From: Zygaena filipendulae
Lineage: Eukaryota; Arthropoda; Insecta; Lepidoptera; Zygaenidae
Reading direction: 5' to 3'
Length of the DNA: 64,000 nt
Assembly (NCBI GenBank): GCA_907165275.2
Contig: OU015669.1
Location: forward strand, 7,214,501 to 7,278,500
Position numbers and translations under genes: made by a program. Positions within the stretch are counted from its first letter, which is position 1, and every line of letters starts with the position of its first letter. Shown here piece by piece: positions 22,210 through 33,596 of the stretch. The notes below the pieces were generated by a model. The model was not told where the DNA came from and ran no database searches. It saw nothing but the letters and a program-made list of their open reading frames with translations.

Positions 22210-25200
22210 ATGGCAGAAAAACGTGATGTGAGTGATTCTTCATTGGTCTTATTGGAAGCTAAGCGAAATGTATTGTTTCAAAGATTACAACAGTTGTATG
22301 ACTCCTCTAAGGAGGCATCTAGTGATGAGAGTGCAAAAGAGAGTTTTCTTGGCTCGGTCATGTGTTTGGAGCAGCTGCGATCTGATTTTACACATAGTTT
22401 GGATAAGTATAATGAACGTCTGTTAGCAGTCACTCCCAAGGCAGCTCCAAATTATAGTCCTTTGATCTCCTTTGATGATCTCTATGGCCGTGTTATGTAT
22501 GCTAGATCTCAACTTTCACAAAATAAAAATAATTCTGATTCTACTCATAATAAGAATCGACCACGTCTACCTCCAATAGAACTGCTTTCCTTTAGTGGTG
22601 ATATTCGCTCTTGGCCTTTGTTCTATGCCAACTTTAAGTCAACTGTACATGACAACCCATCGCTCTCAGATTCAGAGAAGTTACATTACCTCTTAGGCAA
22701 ACTAACGGGTAGGGCCTTGAACGCTTGCGCAGGCATAACACCATGTGCAGAGAATTATCATCTACTGATGCAGGCTCTTGTCGACAAATATGAGGATAAA
22801 CGAATGCTGGCAACTACATACATTAATCAAATATTAGATTTTAAGTCTCTTAACTCAGCCTCACATAGTAACTTTGACACATTTTTGGATCAGTTTGTAT
22901 CGGCTGTAAAGGCATTAAAACTGTTAAATTTAAAAGATTTAACTGATTATATATTTACACACATTGCTCTGAAGAAATTAGATCCTAATACAGTTCGTCT
23001 ATTTGAAATGAATAATGATTGCAGCTCTGAGGTACCTAAGTTTGAGAGCCTTGTAGAATTTATTAAAAGTCACTCTAAACTACTGCAGCGAACACCTATA
23101 ACTTCCAGTATGCCAAAGAAACCAGTAGAAGTCACTAGAACCACCCAAAGTAATCGATCAGCACCCAAATACCAATCACTAGTAGCCACATCTCCTACCA
23201 ATATCCAAGACAATAATATTATCACAAAGGAGAATGGACACAAATGCTTGTGTGACAACTTTTTACACTATCATTTATTTAAGTGCCCTGCATTTGAAAC
23301 CATGTCACCTGCTGACCGATTTAAATGTGTGAGGGAGCGAAATGGGTGTGTAAATTGTCTCAGCATCAAACACAGAGTGTCATACTGCCATTCACCTTCT
23401 AACTGCCGCATGTGTCGGTTAAGACACCACACCTTACTTCACTTTACCGCATCGGACACGGATCGAGGTGTAGGTATGGGCGATACGCTCGTCGCCACGC
23501 CGTCGTCGGTCTCTCTACCGCAGCCGCGGCCTGCCTCGCAGTCTCCCTCGCAGCCTGCCTCGCAGTCTGCCTCGCAGCCGCCGAACGTCGCGTTGTGCTC
23601 CACGTCAGGGGCAGATTCACAATATTGTCCAAGTCGTACTATAAGTAGGAAAGAATCGCGTTCGGTATCTGCGACAGTTTTACTCGCTACCGCCCAGATA
23701 ATGGTATACGATAATGAAGGGAACGGGCATCTCATGCGCTGTCTATTAGATAGCGGTTCGCAAAGTAACTTTATAACCGTCGATTGTTGCAAACAGTTGA
23801 ATATACGCCCTCGCCGAGGAAACCACGCCATAGTAAAGGGTATTGGTGGTTCCGAAAAAATTATACGGGGTTCCGTTTCTCTTTCCTTTTCGTCCCGCTT
23901 TAAATCAAATATTAAATTCGACATCTCATCTTTAGTTGTCGACCATATAACCGATAGCTTACCTACCGCCCTGGCCGATACTTCGGCACTTGTGTATTTT
24001 AAAAATCTACCGCTCGCTGATGAATTATACGCTACTCCTAATCCGATAGATATATTGATAGGCGCATCGCTGTTTCCGCATTTATTATTACCTGACGTTG
24101 TTCGAAGCGGTGCGTCCGGTCCGCACGCAATAGAAACCGTACTCGGTTACGTGGTAATGGGTACGGTTCCTGCGCTGCAAGTAAGCAACGCTACTGTCGC
24201 CGCCTGCTGTCTGGCACCAGAGCAGCAGGTAGATAAGTTATTACAAAAATTTTGGGAGCTTGAAGAGTTCACCGCCTCGCCCATTCGAAGTCACGCGGAC
24301 GACGAATGTGAAGAATTCTACAAGGTCACCACAACTCGTGACCCCGCAAGTGGTAGGTACGAAGTAGCTTTACCTTTTCAAGAGGATCCTTTCTTGCTAG
24401 GCGACTCTTTAGATGTCGCGCGAAAACGCTTTTATTGCCTCGAACGAAAATTAGAAGCTTCTCCGAAGTTAAGATTAGCCTACGACGAAATTATAAAAGA
24501 GTATATTAAAAATGATTATATATCTTTGTCGCCGCCGGATAGCCCGGCTGATTCTTCGCTTCCCGCATATATCATCCCGCATCACGGAGTGATCCGAGAA
24601 GACAAGGCCACGACTAAGCTCCGAATAGTTCTCGATGCGAGCTGCAAGACTACTTCGAAGTTTTCTTTGAATGACGTGTTACATGGTGGGCCGAACCTTC
24701 AAGGTGACCTCTTTCAAATTATACTAAATTTTAGACTCTTTGCTTTCGCCCTTTCGGCGGATTGCAAACAAATGTTTCATCAAATCGCCGTGCGCGAATG
24801 CGACCGCCGCTATCAACGAATTATTTACAGATTTAATCCGCAAGATCCACTAACTATATATCAATTTAACCGAGTTTGCTTCGGCTTAAAGTCGAGCCCC
24901 TATCACGCATTACGCACTGTCAGGCAGTTAGTTGAAGACGATGGTTCCCGGTATCCGCTCGCGCGCGAGGTCATATCCTCATCGCTCTATATGGACGATG
25001 TGGTTTTGTCAACAATGCGCGAGACAGACGGTATTCAAATCGCTGAAGAACTCATAAATCTACTCAAGGGTGCCCAATGGGACCTAGTCAAATGGACAAG
25101 TAATTCCAGGGCTATATTAGATAGCATTCCCGCCTCTCATAAGTTAGATACCGAAGTGGAGTTCGATAAGACAGTGCACCAGAAAATATTAGGTTTGCAT

Positions 25201-27537
25201 TGGTCGAAAGACACAGATTCGTTCTACTTTAAAATTGTACCGCCCAGTGGCGACTGTACTAAACGCATCATATTATCCACTGTGGCACGTCTTTGGGACG
25301 TAATGGGGTTTGTAGCACCGACAATAATATACGCGAAGCTGCTTATTAAACAGCTCTGGATATTAAAAATAGGCTGGGATGACACTCCACCAGCGCAGAC
25401 AGCAAAATCCTGGAAGCAATTTTGCGAGGAATTACCTTCATTAAATGGTTTCCAGATCCCGCGTCATCTCGGGGTGTTTGAGGATTCGAGAGTTACGCTG
25501 ATCGGGTTCTCTGACGCCAGCGGGCTGGCATACGGGGGGGTAGTGTATCTGCGCACCGAGTCTGCCTCCGGTGTCTCCATTAAATTAGTCTGTGCAAAGT
25601 CTAAGGTCGCTCCGGTGAAAACGCTTTCCGTAGCCCGGCTGGAGCTCTGTGCTGCTGTGTTGCTGTCCGGCCTACTACGTGTCGTCTTGGATAACTACAG
25701 TGCTAGGTGTAAAAACGTAAAGGTTTTCGCGTTTACGGATTCAGAGGTCGTTTTATACTGGATTAAAGGCTCCCCTCACCGTTGGCAGACCTTCGTAGCA
25801 AACCGCGTTGTAAAGCTTAATGAAAGCATTTCTGCACACCACTTCTTTCATGTGGCTGGCTCGCAGAACCCCGCCGACTGTCTATCCCGCGGGTTGACTC
25901 CGCGAAACCTTTTAACCCACCCACTTTGGCCTTGCGGGCCCCCGTGGCTTTCGCTTGACCAAACAGAGTGGCCGCTCCGCGATATTAGTGATAAAGATAT
26001 TCCTGAGGATCTACCAGAGTGCAAAATTCTGGCACATCCTGTTCTAACGCCCACTGAAGATTCAGTGTTGTATACACTCGCAACCCGCGTGTCTTCGTGG
26101 ACAAAGTTGTTGCGCACAATTGTCTTTGTTCACCGATTTATTAAGATATTTCCGCGTCGCCCCTCTCCCGCCATCATTATCGAAGACTTGGACTCCGCAG
26201 AGGCTAAATTGCTTCGAATTTTACAAACCAAGTATTTTGAAAGTGACTATATAAAATTAAAGAAAGGCGAACGTTGCTCACCCCCTTTGAATAAACTCAG
26301 TCCCTTTTTAGAAAAGGACATTATACGTGTCGGGGGCCGTCTTAGCGCAGCAAATCTAGATTGGGCGCATAAACACCCTATTATATTACCGCGTAGCGAT
26401 CGCATCGTTGAGCTAATTATAGAGCATTACCATAAAAAGTATCTGCATGCAGGGCCTGAGCTACTGCTGTCCCTCCTTAGACAAAAGTACTGGATCCTAG
26501 CTGGCCGACGAACAGTGCGCTACATCGTTCACAAATGCAATACCTGTTTTAGATTAAAACCGCGACCCTCCTATCCATTGATGGCCAATCTCCCCGACAT
26601 GCGTGTTAATCCCGCTATTAAAGCCTTTTCACACACGGGCTGCGACTACGCAGGCCCCATACTTTATACGCCCATAAGACGGCGAGGGACGCAGAGCCGC
26701 AAGGCATACTTGTGTATTTTTACCTGTCTTACAACCCGAGCCGTCCATATAGAAGTCGCGACCGACTTGAGTACAGTGAATTTTCTAGCAGCACTAAAAC
26801 GCTTCCTGTCTCGTCGTGGTCCCGTTCAGATTATGTATTCCGATAATGGCACAAACTTCACAGGAGCCAGCTCGTATCTACGCGAATTATATAAATTTTT
26901 AAATGAAGAGTACCGCACGCGATTGCAAGAGGAACTGACTGAAAGTCGTATTCAGTGGAAATTCATCCCGCCCGCATCTCCCCATTTCGGTGGATGCTGG
27001 GAGAGCATGGTGAAGATAGTTAAGGCTCATTTTTTCAGAGTTGTAGGGCAACAATTGCTTTCATACGAAGAGCTTATAACAGTACTCGCACAGATCGAAT
27101 GCCTGCTGAACTCGCGACCGCTCACAGTTTTAAGTTCAGACCCCGCGGAGCCAACCGCGTTAACACCAAGTCATTTCTTACACACCACCCCGTTGTGTTC
27201 GCTGCCCGCACCGCAAGTAGAGACTGAGAGGTTAGGTCTACTTCACAGACATTCGCTGTTAGATAAGTTAGTTCAAGGTTTTTGGGAGCGATGGAGGGTC
27301 GAATATTTGCACGGTCTCCAAGAGCGTAGTAAATGGAACCAACCCTCCGACCCAATCACAGTAGGAACCGTAGTGGTCATCATGACGGACAACGCACCCG
27401 CACTCGCATGGCCTCTGGGAGTGATAGCTGAAGTTCGTCCGTCGAAGGACGGGATAGTGCGCGTCGCAACTGTAAAAACGGCCAGAGGAATATTTCTTCG
27501 TCCGGTTGTCCGCTTATGTCCGCTGCCGAACCAATAG
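22210..27537 (+). CDS. BEL/Pao Gag-Pol polyprotein, 1,775 aa
   Basis: One ATG-to-TAG frame with no internal stop or frameshift. Residues 1-300 are Gag, with the DUF1759 region from about 118 (LPPIELLSFSGDIRSW). Cys/His clusters at 346-411 resemble the zinc-knuckle part of this family. A Ser/Gln/Pro-rich linker spans 433-458. The aspartic protease motif LLDSGSQSNFI has D514. Reverse transcriptase shows LRIVLDAS (804-811), D851 in SADCKQMFHQI and YMDD at 927-930. RNase H has D1102, E1145, D1177 and NPADCLSRG (1220-1228). Integrase has a zinc site H1408, H1413, C1443, C1446 and catalytic D1479, D1545, E1598 (52 residues between the last two). A DUF5641-type tail covers about 1,685-1,772. All key residues are present, so the protein appears functional. 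The product is expected to be cleaved by its own protease and to drive reverse transcription and integration. Confidence 0.96.
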   Translation: MAEKRDVSDSSLVLLEAKRNVLFQRLQQLYDSSKEASSDESAKESFLGSVMCLEQLRSDFTHSLDKYNERLLAVTPKAAPNYSPLISFDDLYGRVMYARSQLSQNKNNSDSTHNKNRPRLPPIELLSFSGDIRSWPLFYANFKSTVHDNPSLSDSEKLHYLLGKLTGRALNACAGITPCAENYHLLMQALVDKYEDKRMLATTYINQILDFKSLNSASHSNFDTFLDQFVSAVKALKLLNLKDLTDYIFTHIALKKLDPNTVRLFEMNNDCSSEVPKFESLVEFIKSHSKLLQRTPITSSMPKKPVEVTRTTQSNRSAPKYQSLVATSPTNIQDNNIITKENGHKCLCDNFLHYHLFKCPAFETMSPADRFKCVRERNGCVNCLSIKHRVSYCHSPSNCRMCRLRHHTLLHFTASDTDRGVGMGDTLVATPSSVSLPQPRPASQSPSQPASQSASQPPNVALCSTSGADSQYCPSRTISRKESRSVSATVLLATAQIMVYDNEGNGHLMRCLLDSGSQSNFITVDCCKQLNIRPRRGNHAIVKGIGGSEKIIRGSVSLSFSSRFKSNIKFDISSLVVDHITDSLPTALADTSALVYFKNLPLADELYATPNPIDILIGASLFPHLLLPDVVRSGASGPHAIETVLGYVVMGTVPALQVSNATVAACCLAPEQQVDKLLQKFWELEEFTASPIRSHADDECEEFYKVTTTRDPASGRYEVALPFQEDPFLLGDSLDVARKRFYCLERKLEASPKLRLAYDEIIKEYIKNDYISLSPPDSPADSSLPAYIIPHHGVIREDKATTKLRIVLDASCKTTSKFSLNDVLHGGPNLQGDLFQIILNFRLFAFALSADCKQMFHQIAVRECDRRYQRIIYRFNPQDPLTIYQFNRVCFGLKSSPYHALRTVRQLVEDDGSRYPLAREVISSSLYMDDVVLSTMRETDGIQIAEELINLLKGAQWDLVKWTSNSRAILDSIPASHKLDTEVEFDKTVHQKILGLHWSKDTDSFYFKIVPPSGDCTKRIILSTVARLWDVMGFVAPTIIYAKLLIKQLWILKIGWDDTPPAQTAKSWKQFCEELPSLNGFQIPRHLGVFEDSRVTLIGFSDASGLAYGGVVYLRTESASGVSIKLVCAKSKVAPVKTLSVARLELCAAVLLSGLLRVVLDNYSARCKNVKVFAFTDSEVVLYWIKGSPHRWQTFVANRVVKLNESISAHHFFHVAGSQNPADCLSRGLTPRNLLTHPLWPCGPPWLSLDQTEWPLRDISDKDIPEDLPECKILAHPVLTPTEDSVLYTLATRVSSWTKLLRTIVFVHRFIKIFPRRPSPAIIIEDLDSAEAKLLRILQTKYFESDYIKLKKGERCSPPLNKLSPFLEKDIIRVGGRLSAANLDWAHKHPIILPRSDRIVELIIEHYHKKYLHAGPELLLSLLRQKYWILAGRRTVRYIVHKCNTCFRLKPRPSYPLMANLPDMRVNPAIKAFSHTGCDYAGPILYTPIRRRGTQSRKAYLCIFTCLTTRAVHIEVATDLSTVNFLAALKRFLSRRGPVQIMYSDNGTNFTGASSYLRELYKFLNEEYRTRLQEELTESRIQWKFIPPASPHFGGCWESMVKIVKAHFFRVVGQQLLSYEELITVLAQIECLLNSRPLTVLSSDPAEPTALTPSHFLHTTPLCSLPAPQVETERLGLLHRHSLLDKLVQGFWERWRVEYLHGLQERSKWNQPSDPITVGTVVVIMTDNAPALAWPLGVIAEVRPSKDGIVRVATVKTARGIFLRPVVRLCPLPNQ

Positions 27538-27789
27538 AACCGAGTCACGAAATTCTCCACTCTCCTTTTAGTTTGTGTTTGTTATTGTATTGTTTTTTTT
27601 GTTTTTTTTTTTTTATTGGATTATTACTCACAACGCGCAACGCTCATAATCTTCCTGAGCTCTTTCTGTAATTGATAGTATTAATTAGTATTTTGTACGC
27701 AACTTGTTTAACTGAAAAAAAAAAAAAAAAAGGTGTAATTTAATAAGATAGTTCTGTTCTAAAGGCAACCCTTTAAGGGCGGGGGGAAA
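27538..27789 (+). other. BEL 3' untranslated segment and polypurine tract
   Basis: 252 bp between the stop codon and the 3' LTR. It contains T-rich runs near 27,594-27,615, an A run near 27,714-27,731, and the polypurine tract AAGGGCGGGGGGAAA (27,775-27,789) immediately before the LTR. The tract should prime plus-strand synthesis. No env or accessory frame is present. Confidence 0.85.
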
Positions 27790-28351
27790 TGGTGGCGCCC
27801 GTTTGGCAATTATATTTTTCGATTAAGTTTTCTTTCCGCGAACCGTGTCATCGCTGTGCACACAAAGAGGCAAAGATGCATGGCGACGGCCGCTCCGAAA
27901 AAAAAAAAAAAACAACTGAAGATTGTCTTTGACGTAATGAAGTATCATGTTCGAGAAGTTTTCCCGCGACCGCGCCGCATGCTGAATCTAATTTAAACTA
28001 ATCCGCATTATTGTCTGCAATTAACTTTTCGCCAATTAATAATTACCTACGCAAGATATTCACGTGTATCAGCGTGATATCGCCACTCGCCGCTTCAAAA
28101 TATAGTGGAGTTCACAAAATATATGCCGTCCACCTCCAGCGCCCAGAACTGATGAAGATCGGAGTTGTCGCCGGCGAATTAAGAAGGTCAGTGCACAGCG
28201 CCTATTTATCACGGTTCTTGTGAATTGTAAATCCAAAATTACCAATTTCTTATACCAATACAGTCCACTGCCCTTACACAAGGACGGTTGACGTAAATTC
28301 GTCACCATATCCTCCCGGAACTATTCCCGAGGGAGATCCGCGGCTCCACCA
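27790..28351 (+). repeat. BEL element 3' LTR
   Basis: 562 bp, TGGTGG to CCACCA, the same length as the 5' LTR including the 15-A run. The one difference seen is A at 27,969. Confidence 0.95.
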
Positions 28352-28356
28352 ATTTA
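28352..28356. repeat. Target-site duplication ATTTA, right
   Basis: Matches 21,383-21,387. Confidence 0.9.
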
Positions 28357-30734
28357 TTTAAGAATATAAAATGCCGACAAATAAAAAAAATTATAATAAA
28401 AAAGAACCAATTCAAATCCCAGCACGTGTTCCTCTACACATGTGCACTAAAAGGTAAAAAACACTAAGTTTTTTTTCTAATTTCAAAAGGAAGAATCGGA
28501 AGTACTATGTTTTGAATGTGTTCCACTAGCATTTGAAGCACATGTCGTCACGCCCTTGCGTTTTATAAAGAACCAAAATAATTGGACCTCTTTTAACCTT
28601 TTTCGTTTGAGACCCTTCTTCCTCTTCTTCCTCTATCGTATTTTATCCCAATTTAATTTGGCCAATGACAATGTTTTAGTAATTAAAATTACTTCTTCTA
28701 CTTCTATAAAATTATCGCGAAACGCCAGTGACAATGCTTGTTTACAACCCTTTTACAGTACGTTTTGTTAAGCAATGACATAGTTCTTGTAAAGTTTGTA
28801 TGAACTGTTCTTAAATAATACTTACATATTTTGATGATTTAAAAAAAATTAAGATTTGTCTGGATTATTTGTACACACTGAACTTTCCAGTTTCACCGAT
28901 AGTCGACTGTTGCTGATCACAATAATTTTATTCTGCTAACTTAAAGCATAGGTACTCTTATGTTCATCTTATTCGCTTATTGTTAAGAAAACGTAAAATT
29001 CAAGCATAAAATTGTAATAAAAATATTTTACAGAGATGTCCTAACAACCTATAGCATAGCCTAAGGAGGTTAGTATGCAACGTATAGCAGTTATTTCTGT
29101 ATTATTTTACGATCATCATACAAAAGTGACCCAATCCGTTGAATGTGTATACAATATACGAAATAACCATATAAATTAATGTCCTTTTCAATTCAAAAGT
29201 ATACTTGTAACAAATAAAGACTCGTTTCACAGACTATAAATAAACGGTAATCATTGGATATGGATGAAAAAAAAAGGTTTTTTTCTTTATTCCGTGTGAA
29301 TATTGTATGAATTTTATGCACTTTTTGATGGTAGTGAAAAGAGAAGACAGATTTTAAAATAAAGAGAGACTTGCACATAAATAAAAATATACAATTAGCG
29401 TCGATTGAAGGAAATGTTAGACTTGCTAACTTTCACAACTATAGGTAGGTATGTGGGTATCCATGCAAAAAGGTCCAGTAGTGGGGTATTGAGTTAAGAC
29501 TCGATTCGGAATCTAGGATAGTCAAGTAAGGATTGCAAAAATATTCAACAACTGGCACATGTTTGGTTATCAGACATTTGAAGTTGAAATTCTGAAAAAG
29601 CTTGATTTGTGGAAAAGCATTTTCAAAACTCGAGTGAAAAAGATGTTAACACACTTCTACTTGCTTTTGTTGAGTTTTATATATCATTGTAGATTGAGAT
29701 ATATGAAATTTTAGATAATGGAGTATTTATTAATAATCAATAAAAACCGCGAAAGCAATTTTTTCACCCAACTCTACAAAATCGAAACTAAACGCCGTGA
29801 ACTTGCTTGGCCGCCCACATATACGTACAAGTATATGTATATATAATGTTTGTACAGATTATTCCTGGAAAAGCACACTTTGGATATAGGTAGGTTAGGT
29901 AGGTACATTGACTTTCGCATTACCTATTAGTTGTGAAGCCTTTAAAGTATCACTGACAGCTTTTATCTTCTACAATCTCTAAATGGCAATGGGCAGAGTT
30001 GTGAAAAAAATTATGCAATGCTTTTAATTCCACACGCAACGACCTCGGATGTAAGACCTAGTGATTATTAGCTCAGTGCCTGGATATAATCATAAGCACA
30101 CAGTTGACGTATAATTTTTTAATCCTTAAAATAATATCTTTCAAAAACCCTTTTGAAACACAAGTGGGAAAGATTTTAAGCAATAGTTATTCGAATTAGT
30201 GCTTGAGGTTTTCCAGTTATTTTTGATGAAACTATGCTGAAATGCTGGAAGCAAGGACGTTTCCCGTGTCACGACGTTTACTGAATTGCAAAAGCTAATA
30301 ACTTAAGGAACTAACCTTATACAAGCATAGTGCTTTTAACTACATAAATATTAAAATATGTATTATCCGAAGAAAAATAAGCAACGACCGTTTTATTTTA
30401 CTTATTTATAGATATTAATTATAGACATTTTTGCCATAGTCTTCGCATAATAATATGATCAGTTTCAACTCCAATAATCCGAGTCTTTTAATACGTCACT
30501 CTCAACATCTGCGGGCAAATTTTCGCCACTTTAATAGACTACATAAATAACTATGAAACAGAAGGTCTTATAACAGCATCCTGATCTCCGATAAAGGTAT
30601 TTATGTGGGTATATGACTTCAGGCTAAGGTGGTTAGTGTAGCGCGCCTAACTGTCATTGATGCTTTGTATGTTGAGTTATATCTTAGTAAATTTATTTTA
30701 GAAGTTAATTGTTTGAATGCATAATTAAGGAGGC
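28357..30734. other. Non-coding DNA
   Basis: AT-rich, with no supported gene or repeat. The longest frames are short and show only low-complexity or hydrophobic runs. TAGG units occur near 29,889-29,905. Confidence 0.55.
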
Positions 30735-30915
30735 AAGATAAAGGAAAAGGTGGGAAGATGACATAATATGAGAGTTAGAAGACAACTGGGCAAAGGAAAG
30801 CTAAAGATAGGATTAAATGGGGGCGTTGAGAAAATCTACCTGTTTCAAAAGACAAGTGAACAGGAAAGACTACCAAAAAAATAAGTTAGGTAAGATATCT
30901 GTCTGAATAAAAGGC
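30735..30915 (+). pseudogene. Degraded LINE C-terminal fragment
   Basis: One frame from about 30,741 reads RKRWEDDII, stop, ELEDNWAKES. A shifted frame then reads AKDRIKWGR. The pattern KRWEDDI...W..A.DR..W is the conserved C-terminal tail of endonuclease/reverse transcriptase polyproteins of lepidopteran LINEs (RTE-like or related). Stops and at least one frameshift show it is dead. An AATAAAAGGC block follows at 30,907. Confidence 0.6.
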
Positions 30916-30928
30916 TTTCATTCATTAA

Positions 30929-31248
30929 TCCTTACTAATATTTTTAATGCGAAAGTGAGTCTGTTTTTTTGTTTGTTACGCTTTCACGGCTAAACGGCTC
31001 AACCGATCACCACAAAATTTTGCATACACATTGTCAGGGGTACAGAGAAGGACATGGGCTCTTTTTTATCCCGGAATCCCCACGGTAATTTCGAAATTAA
31101 CGCGGAAGAAACTACATCAAATTCTGCATACTACCTTCACGTTGTCAAAGGTAGGTACAAAAAAAATATAGGGTAGGAAGTACTTGTATCTTGGAATATC
31201 CGCGGGATCTCCGAAACTAACGTGGGTGAAACCGCGGGGAACCACTAG
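30929..31248 (+). mobile_element. Helitron-like non-autonomous element, body type A
   Basis: Begins TCCTTACTAATATT with A before it and ends CTAG with T after it, the Helitron A|T insertion signature. Internal blocks are TTTGTTACGCTTTCACGGCT, CGGCTCAACCGATCACC, TTGTCAGGGGTACAGAGAAG and TTTTATCCCGGAATCCCC. Two AAATTAACGCGG/GAAACTAACGTGG segments suggest a partial internal duplication. The 3' hairpin word is GTGGGTGAAACCGCGGGG. A LINE scrap lies directly upstream. Confidence 0.75.
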
Positions 31249-32021
31249 TTAAATAAATAAATAAATGTATAAATCACAAAGACAAGAAGGCATATCGTAT
31301 TAGTGTCATCGAATGAAACTTACTTCGTTTGTAACAAATGATATAAAAATATTTGATTCACAAAACAAGCTTTTACGATGATGAATCTAAAGTACCAAAA
31401 CATATCACTCCATCTATAAATAGCTCCCGAACGTCATCAATAGTGAAAAGAACGACAGAATTAAATATTCCCGCATATGTTAAGATTTTTTTTTAATCCA
31501 GTAAAAAATATTTTTACGGAACAATTTTTGTGTGATATCCATTAAAAAAGCTAAACAATAAATCATGTCGCATCTGCTCCGAGCCACGGGTGATATCGAG
31601 TGTTGTTTTGAAATATCGCTTTCAAATCTATAGTATGGAGTGAACGTGCGATTTCAGAATCATAATAAATTTTTTTGATGACTTTTTTCGGTAAAAAAGT
31701 CTCTTTCAATTGATTGATGTCTATATTGCGTGATTACAGATATAATATAGACAGTCATATTGCGCAAAATAAAATATGAATAAAGAATTATTTACGCTTA
31801 TGTTACTTGTCGAAATTCATTATAACAATTATTTTTTGTGTGCAAAAGTTTAATTTTGTAACTCGTTGTTGTACAATCACTGGTTGAAGATAAGATTTTT
31901 TGTACCGGCGTTAAATATATATATACGTATGAGAGAACTATTGTTCATAGATCAGAACACGGTCACTACATAGTTTCAAAAAAGTAAATAAATGTAGGTA
32001 TGCTTAGATCTTTAAAACTAC
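31249..32021. other. Non-coding DNA
   Basis: Short AAAT repeats at 31,251-31,264, then AT-rich sequence with nothing recognisable. Confidence 0.5.
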
Positions 32022-32140
32022 CTATACGCGCAACAGATTTTCATGCGGTTTTCACCAATGGATAGAGTGATTCATGAGGAAGGTTTATATCTATATTTTA
32101 TCCTGGAATTACCGCAGGTGAAACCGCGGTAGCTATATTA
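32022..32140 (+). repeat. Helitron-like fragment, body type D
   Basis: GATTTTCATGCGGTTTTCAC, CAATGGATAGAGTGATTCAT, GAGGAAGGTTTATA and TTTATCCTGGAATTACCGC match, in order, the minus-strand copies at 33,597, 45,367 and 54,086. It ends CAGGTGAAACCGCGGTAGCTA, with the internal part of the 3' end deleted. Confidence 0.6.
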
Positions 32141-32559
32141 TATAAAAAGATGAAGTTTTTAACTATTTGGTAGTTAATGGTATTTGATCCTGAAACGAGT
32201 TACATTAAAGATAAATTATAAAAAATGGCAGAACAAAGCAAATAGGTTTTATAATAGCTTTATTAAAAAAAAACGATACTATTATAAGCTTGTTTACGAT
32301 AGAGAGAAAAAAATCGTGCAATTTTATCACGAAATTGGTCAATTACCAATTTTCGAGGACAAATTGTGCAATAAATCAAACTACCTATTATTGAGTTAAA
32401 TGATGAGAATTAGACAGGAAATCGACACGAATCCAAGTACCTATCTATAACAAGAAACAAGAACAAAACTATTTGTAGAATTGGATATGTCTGAATTGTA
32501 TGGTTTTTTAACACATGAACGCTTAACAAATGAACAAACTCTTTCGCATTTCTAATAGC

Positions 32560-32720
32560 TTCTCCCCCGCCGCGTCATTTTCGGAATTCCCTCAGGAACT
32601 AGGTATATCAGGTATATGTTTATCAAATAGCTACCATAGTTCCCGCGGTTTCACGTATGTGCATTTCGTAACTCCAGCAGCAGCAGCAGTTCGCAGCTCA
32701 GTAAAGTTCCAGAGATTTCT
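32560..32720 (-). repeat. Worn Helitron-like sequence
   Basis: Two short blocks, TTTTCGGAATTCCCTCAGGA (near 32,577) and TTCCCGCGGTTTCACG (near 32,640), correspond to the GC-rich end of the family on the minus strand. An AGC microsatellite lies at 32,679-32,690. The copy is too eroded for exact limits. Confidence 0.35.
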
Positions 32721-33596
32721 CCAAATAAAAAATTAAAATTACATCCTTATGTAGGTACTTACTTAATTTAGTTTATCCTTAGATATTAAAACAGCGTTAT
32801 ATCAGGATCAACAAATTACATAATTTAACATTACCATTTTTTTTTTATTAATATTTTTACTAAACCCAAAATGCTGTTTATAGAGTGAACTCTTTGTTTT
32901 ATATTTTCTTTTTTTTAAGTAATTCAGACGGAACGATAAGTCTGACGATCCATAATTTTGCACAACATTGACCTGCTCTAATAGGGCATTAACCCCGTCA
33001 ATTTTATACTATTAAATCGTTATTACTTATACGTATTTCCTGTTTACAAAGAAAATTATTATCTAGTTTAAGAATAACACCTAAAAAACTTATTTTATTT
33101 TGAGCCATATATAATATAGGTAAGTCTGATGCGTTGTACCTACTTACAGTTTGTAATACTCTATGACTATTCTCTATGACTCTATCAACCTTCAACACTT
33201 TATTCTCATGCTATAAAGACCTTTATAATCAATTCAAATTCGGAATCCGCTTTGTTTCCGATTTTTCATTATTTTTTGTCCAGTGACAAGTGTTTCAATG
33301 ACATTTAAGTAAATGATAGCATAAACAAATCATTTGCATACTGGTACTTAGTCGAAAAAAAAGTGTTATGAAGTTATATTTTATTGTTCTGCTCCCATGC
33401 AAAGTAATAAGGTATATGTACCTACCAATGACAGGTAAATAAAAAGACGTGTAAATAGAGATCAATCATTAATATTTGTCGAACAATCCGCAAATATTAT
33501 TTAGTATGTAGAACTATGTAACTGATATGTTGCAGGGATATTAGGATATCAGGTGTTTCGTGAAACCCCTGGGGATACCAAGAAGTAGACGTCAGA
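32721..33596. other. Non-coding DNA
   Basis: No gene or repeat recognised. Confidence 0.5.

Larger units (their letters stand above)
21383..28356 (+). mobile_element. Complete BEL/Pao LTR retrotransposon
   Basis: The element proper is 21,388-28,351 (6,964 bp), flanked by the 5-bp target duplication ATTTA (21,383-21,387 and 28,352-28,356). It has two 562-bp LTRs, a tRNA-Tyr-type primer-binding site, one uninterrupted Gag-Pol frame and a polypurine tract next to the 3' LTR. Domain order is protease, reverse transcriptase, RNase H, integrase, with DUF1759-type Gag, which is diagnostic of BEL/Pao. No env-like frame is present. The LTRs differ at one base by eye (C21,567 versus A27,969), so insertion is recent and the copy may be active. 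Confidence 0.96.

Noticed and set aside
23412..23924. Frames on both strands overlapping the Gag/protease border of the BEL element
   Set aside because: Shadows of the long polyprotein frame in a repetitive Ser/Gln/Pro-coding segment. They have no start context or domain of their own.
27538..27789. A hidden env or accessory gene in the BEL element
   Set aside because: Only 252 bases with homopolymer runs. No usable frame is present before the 3' LTR.
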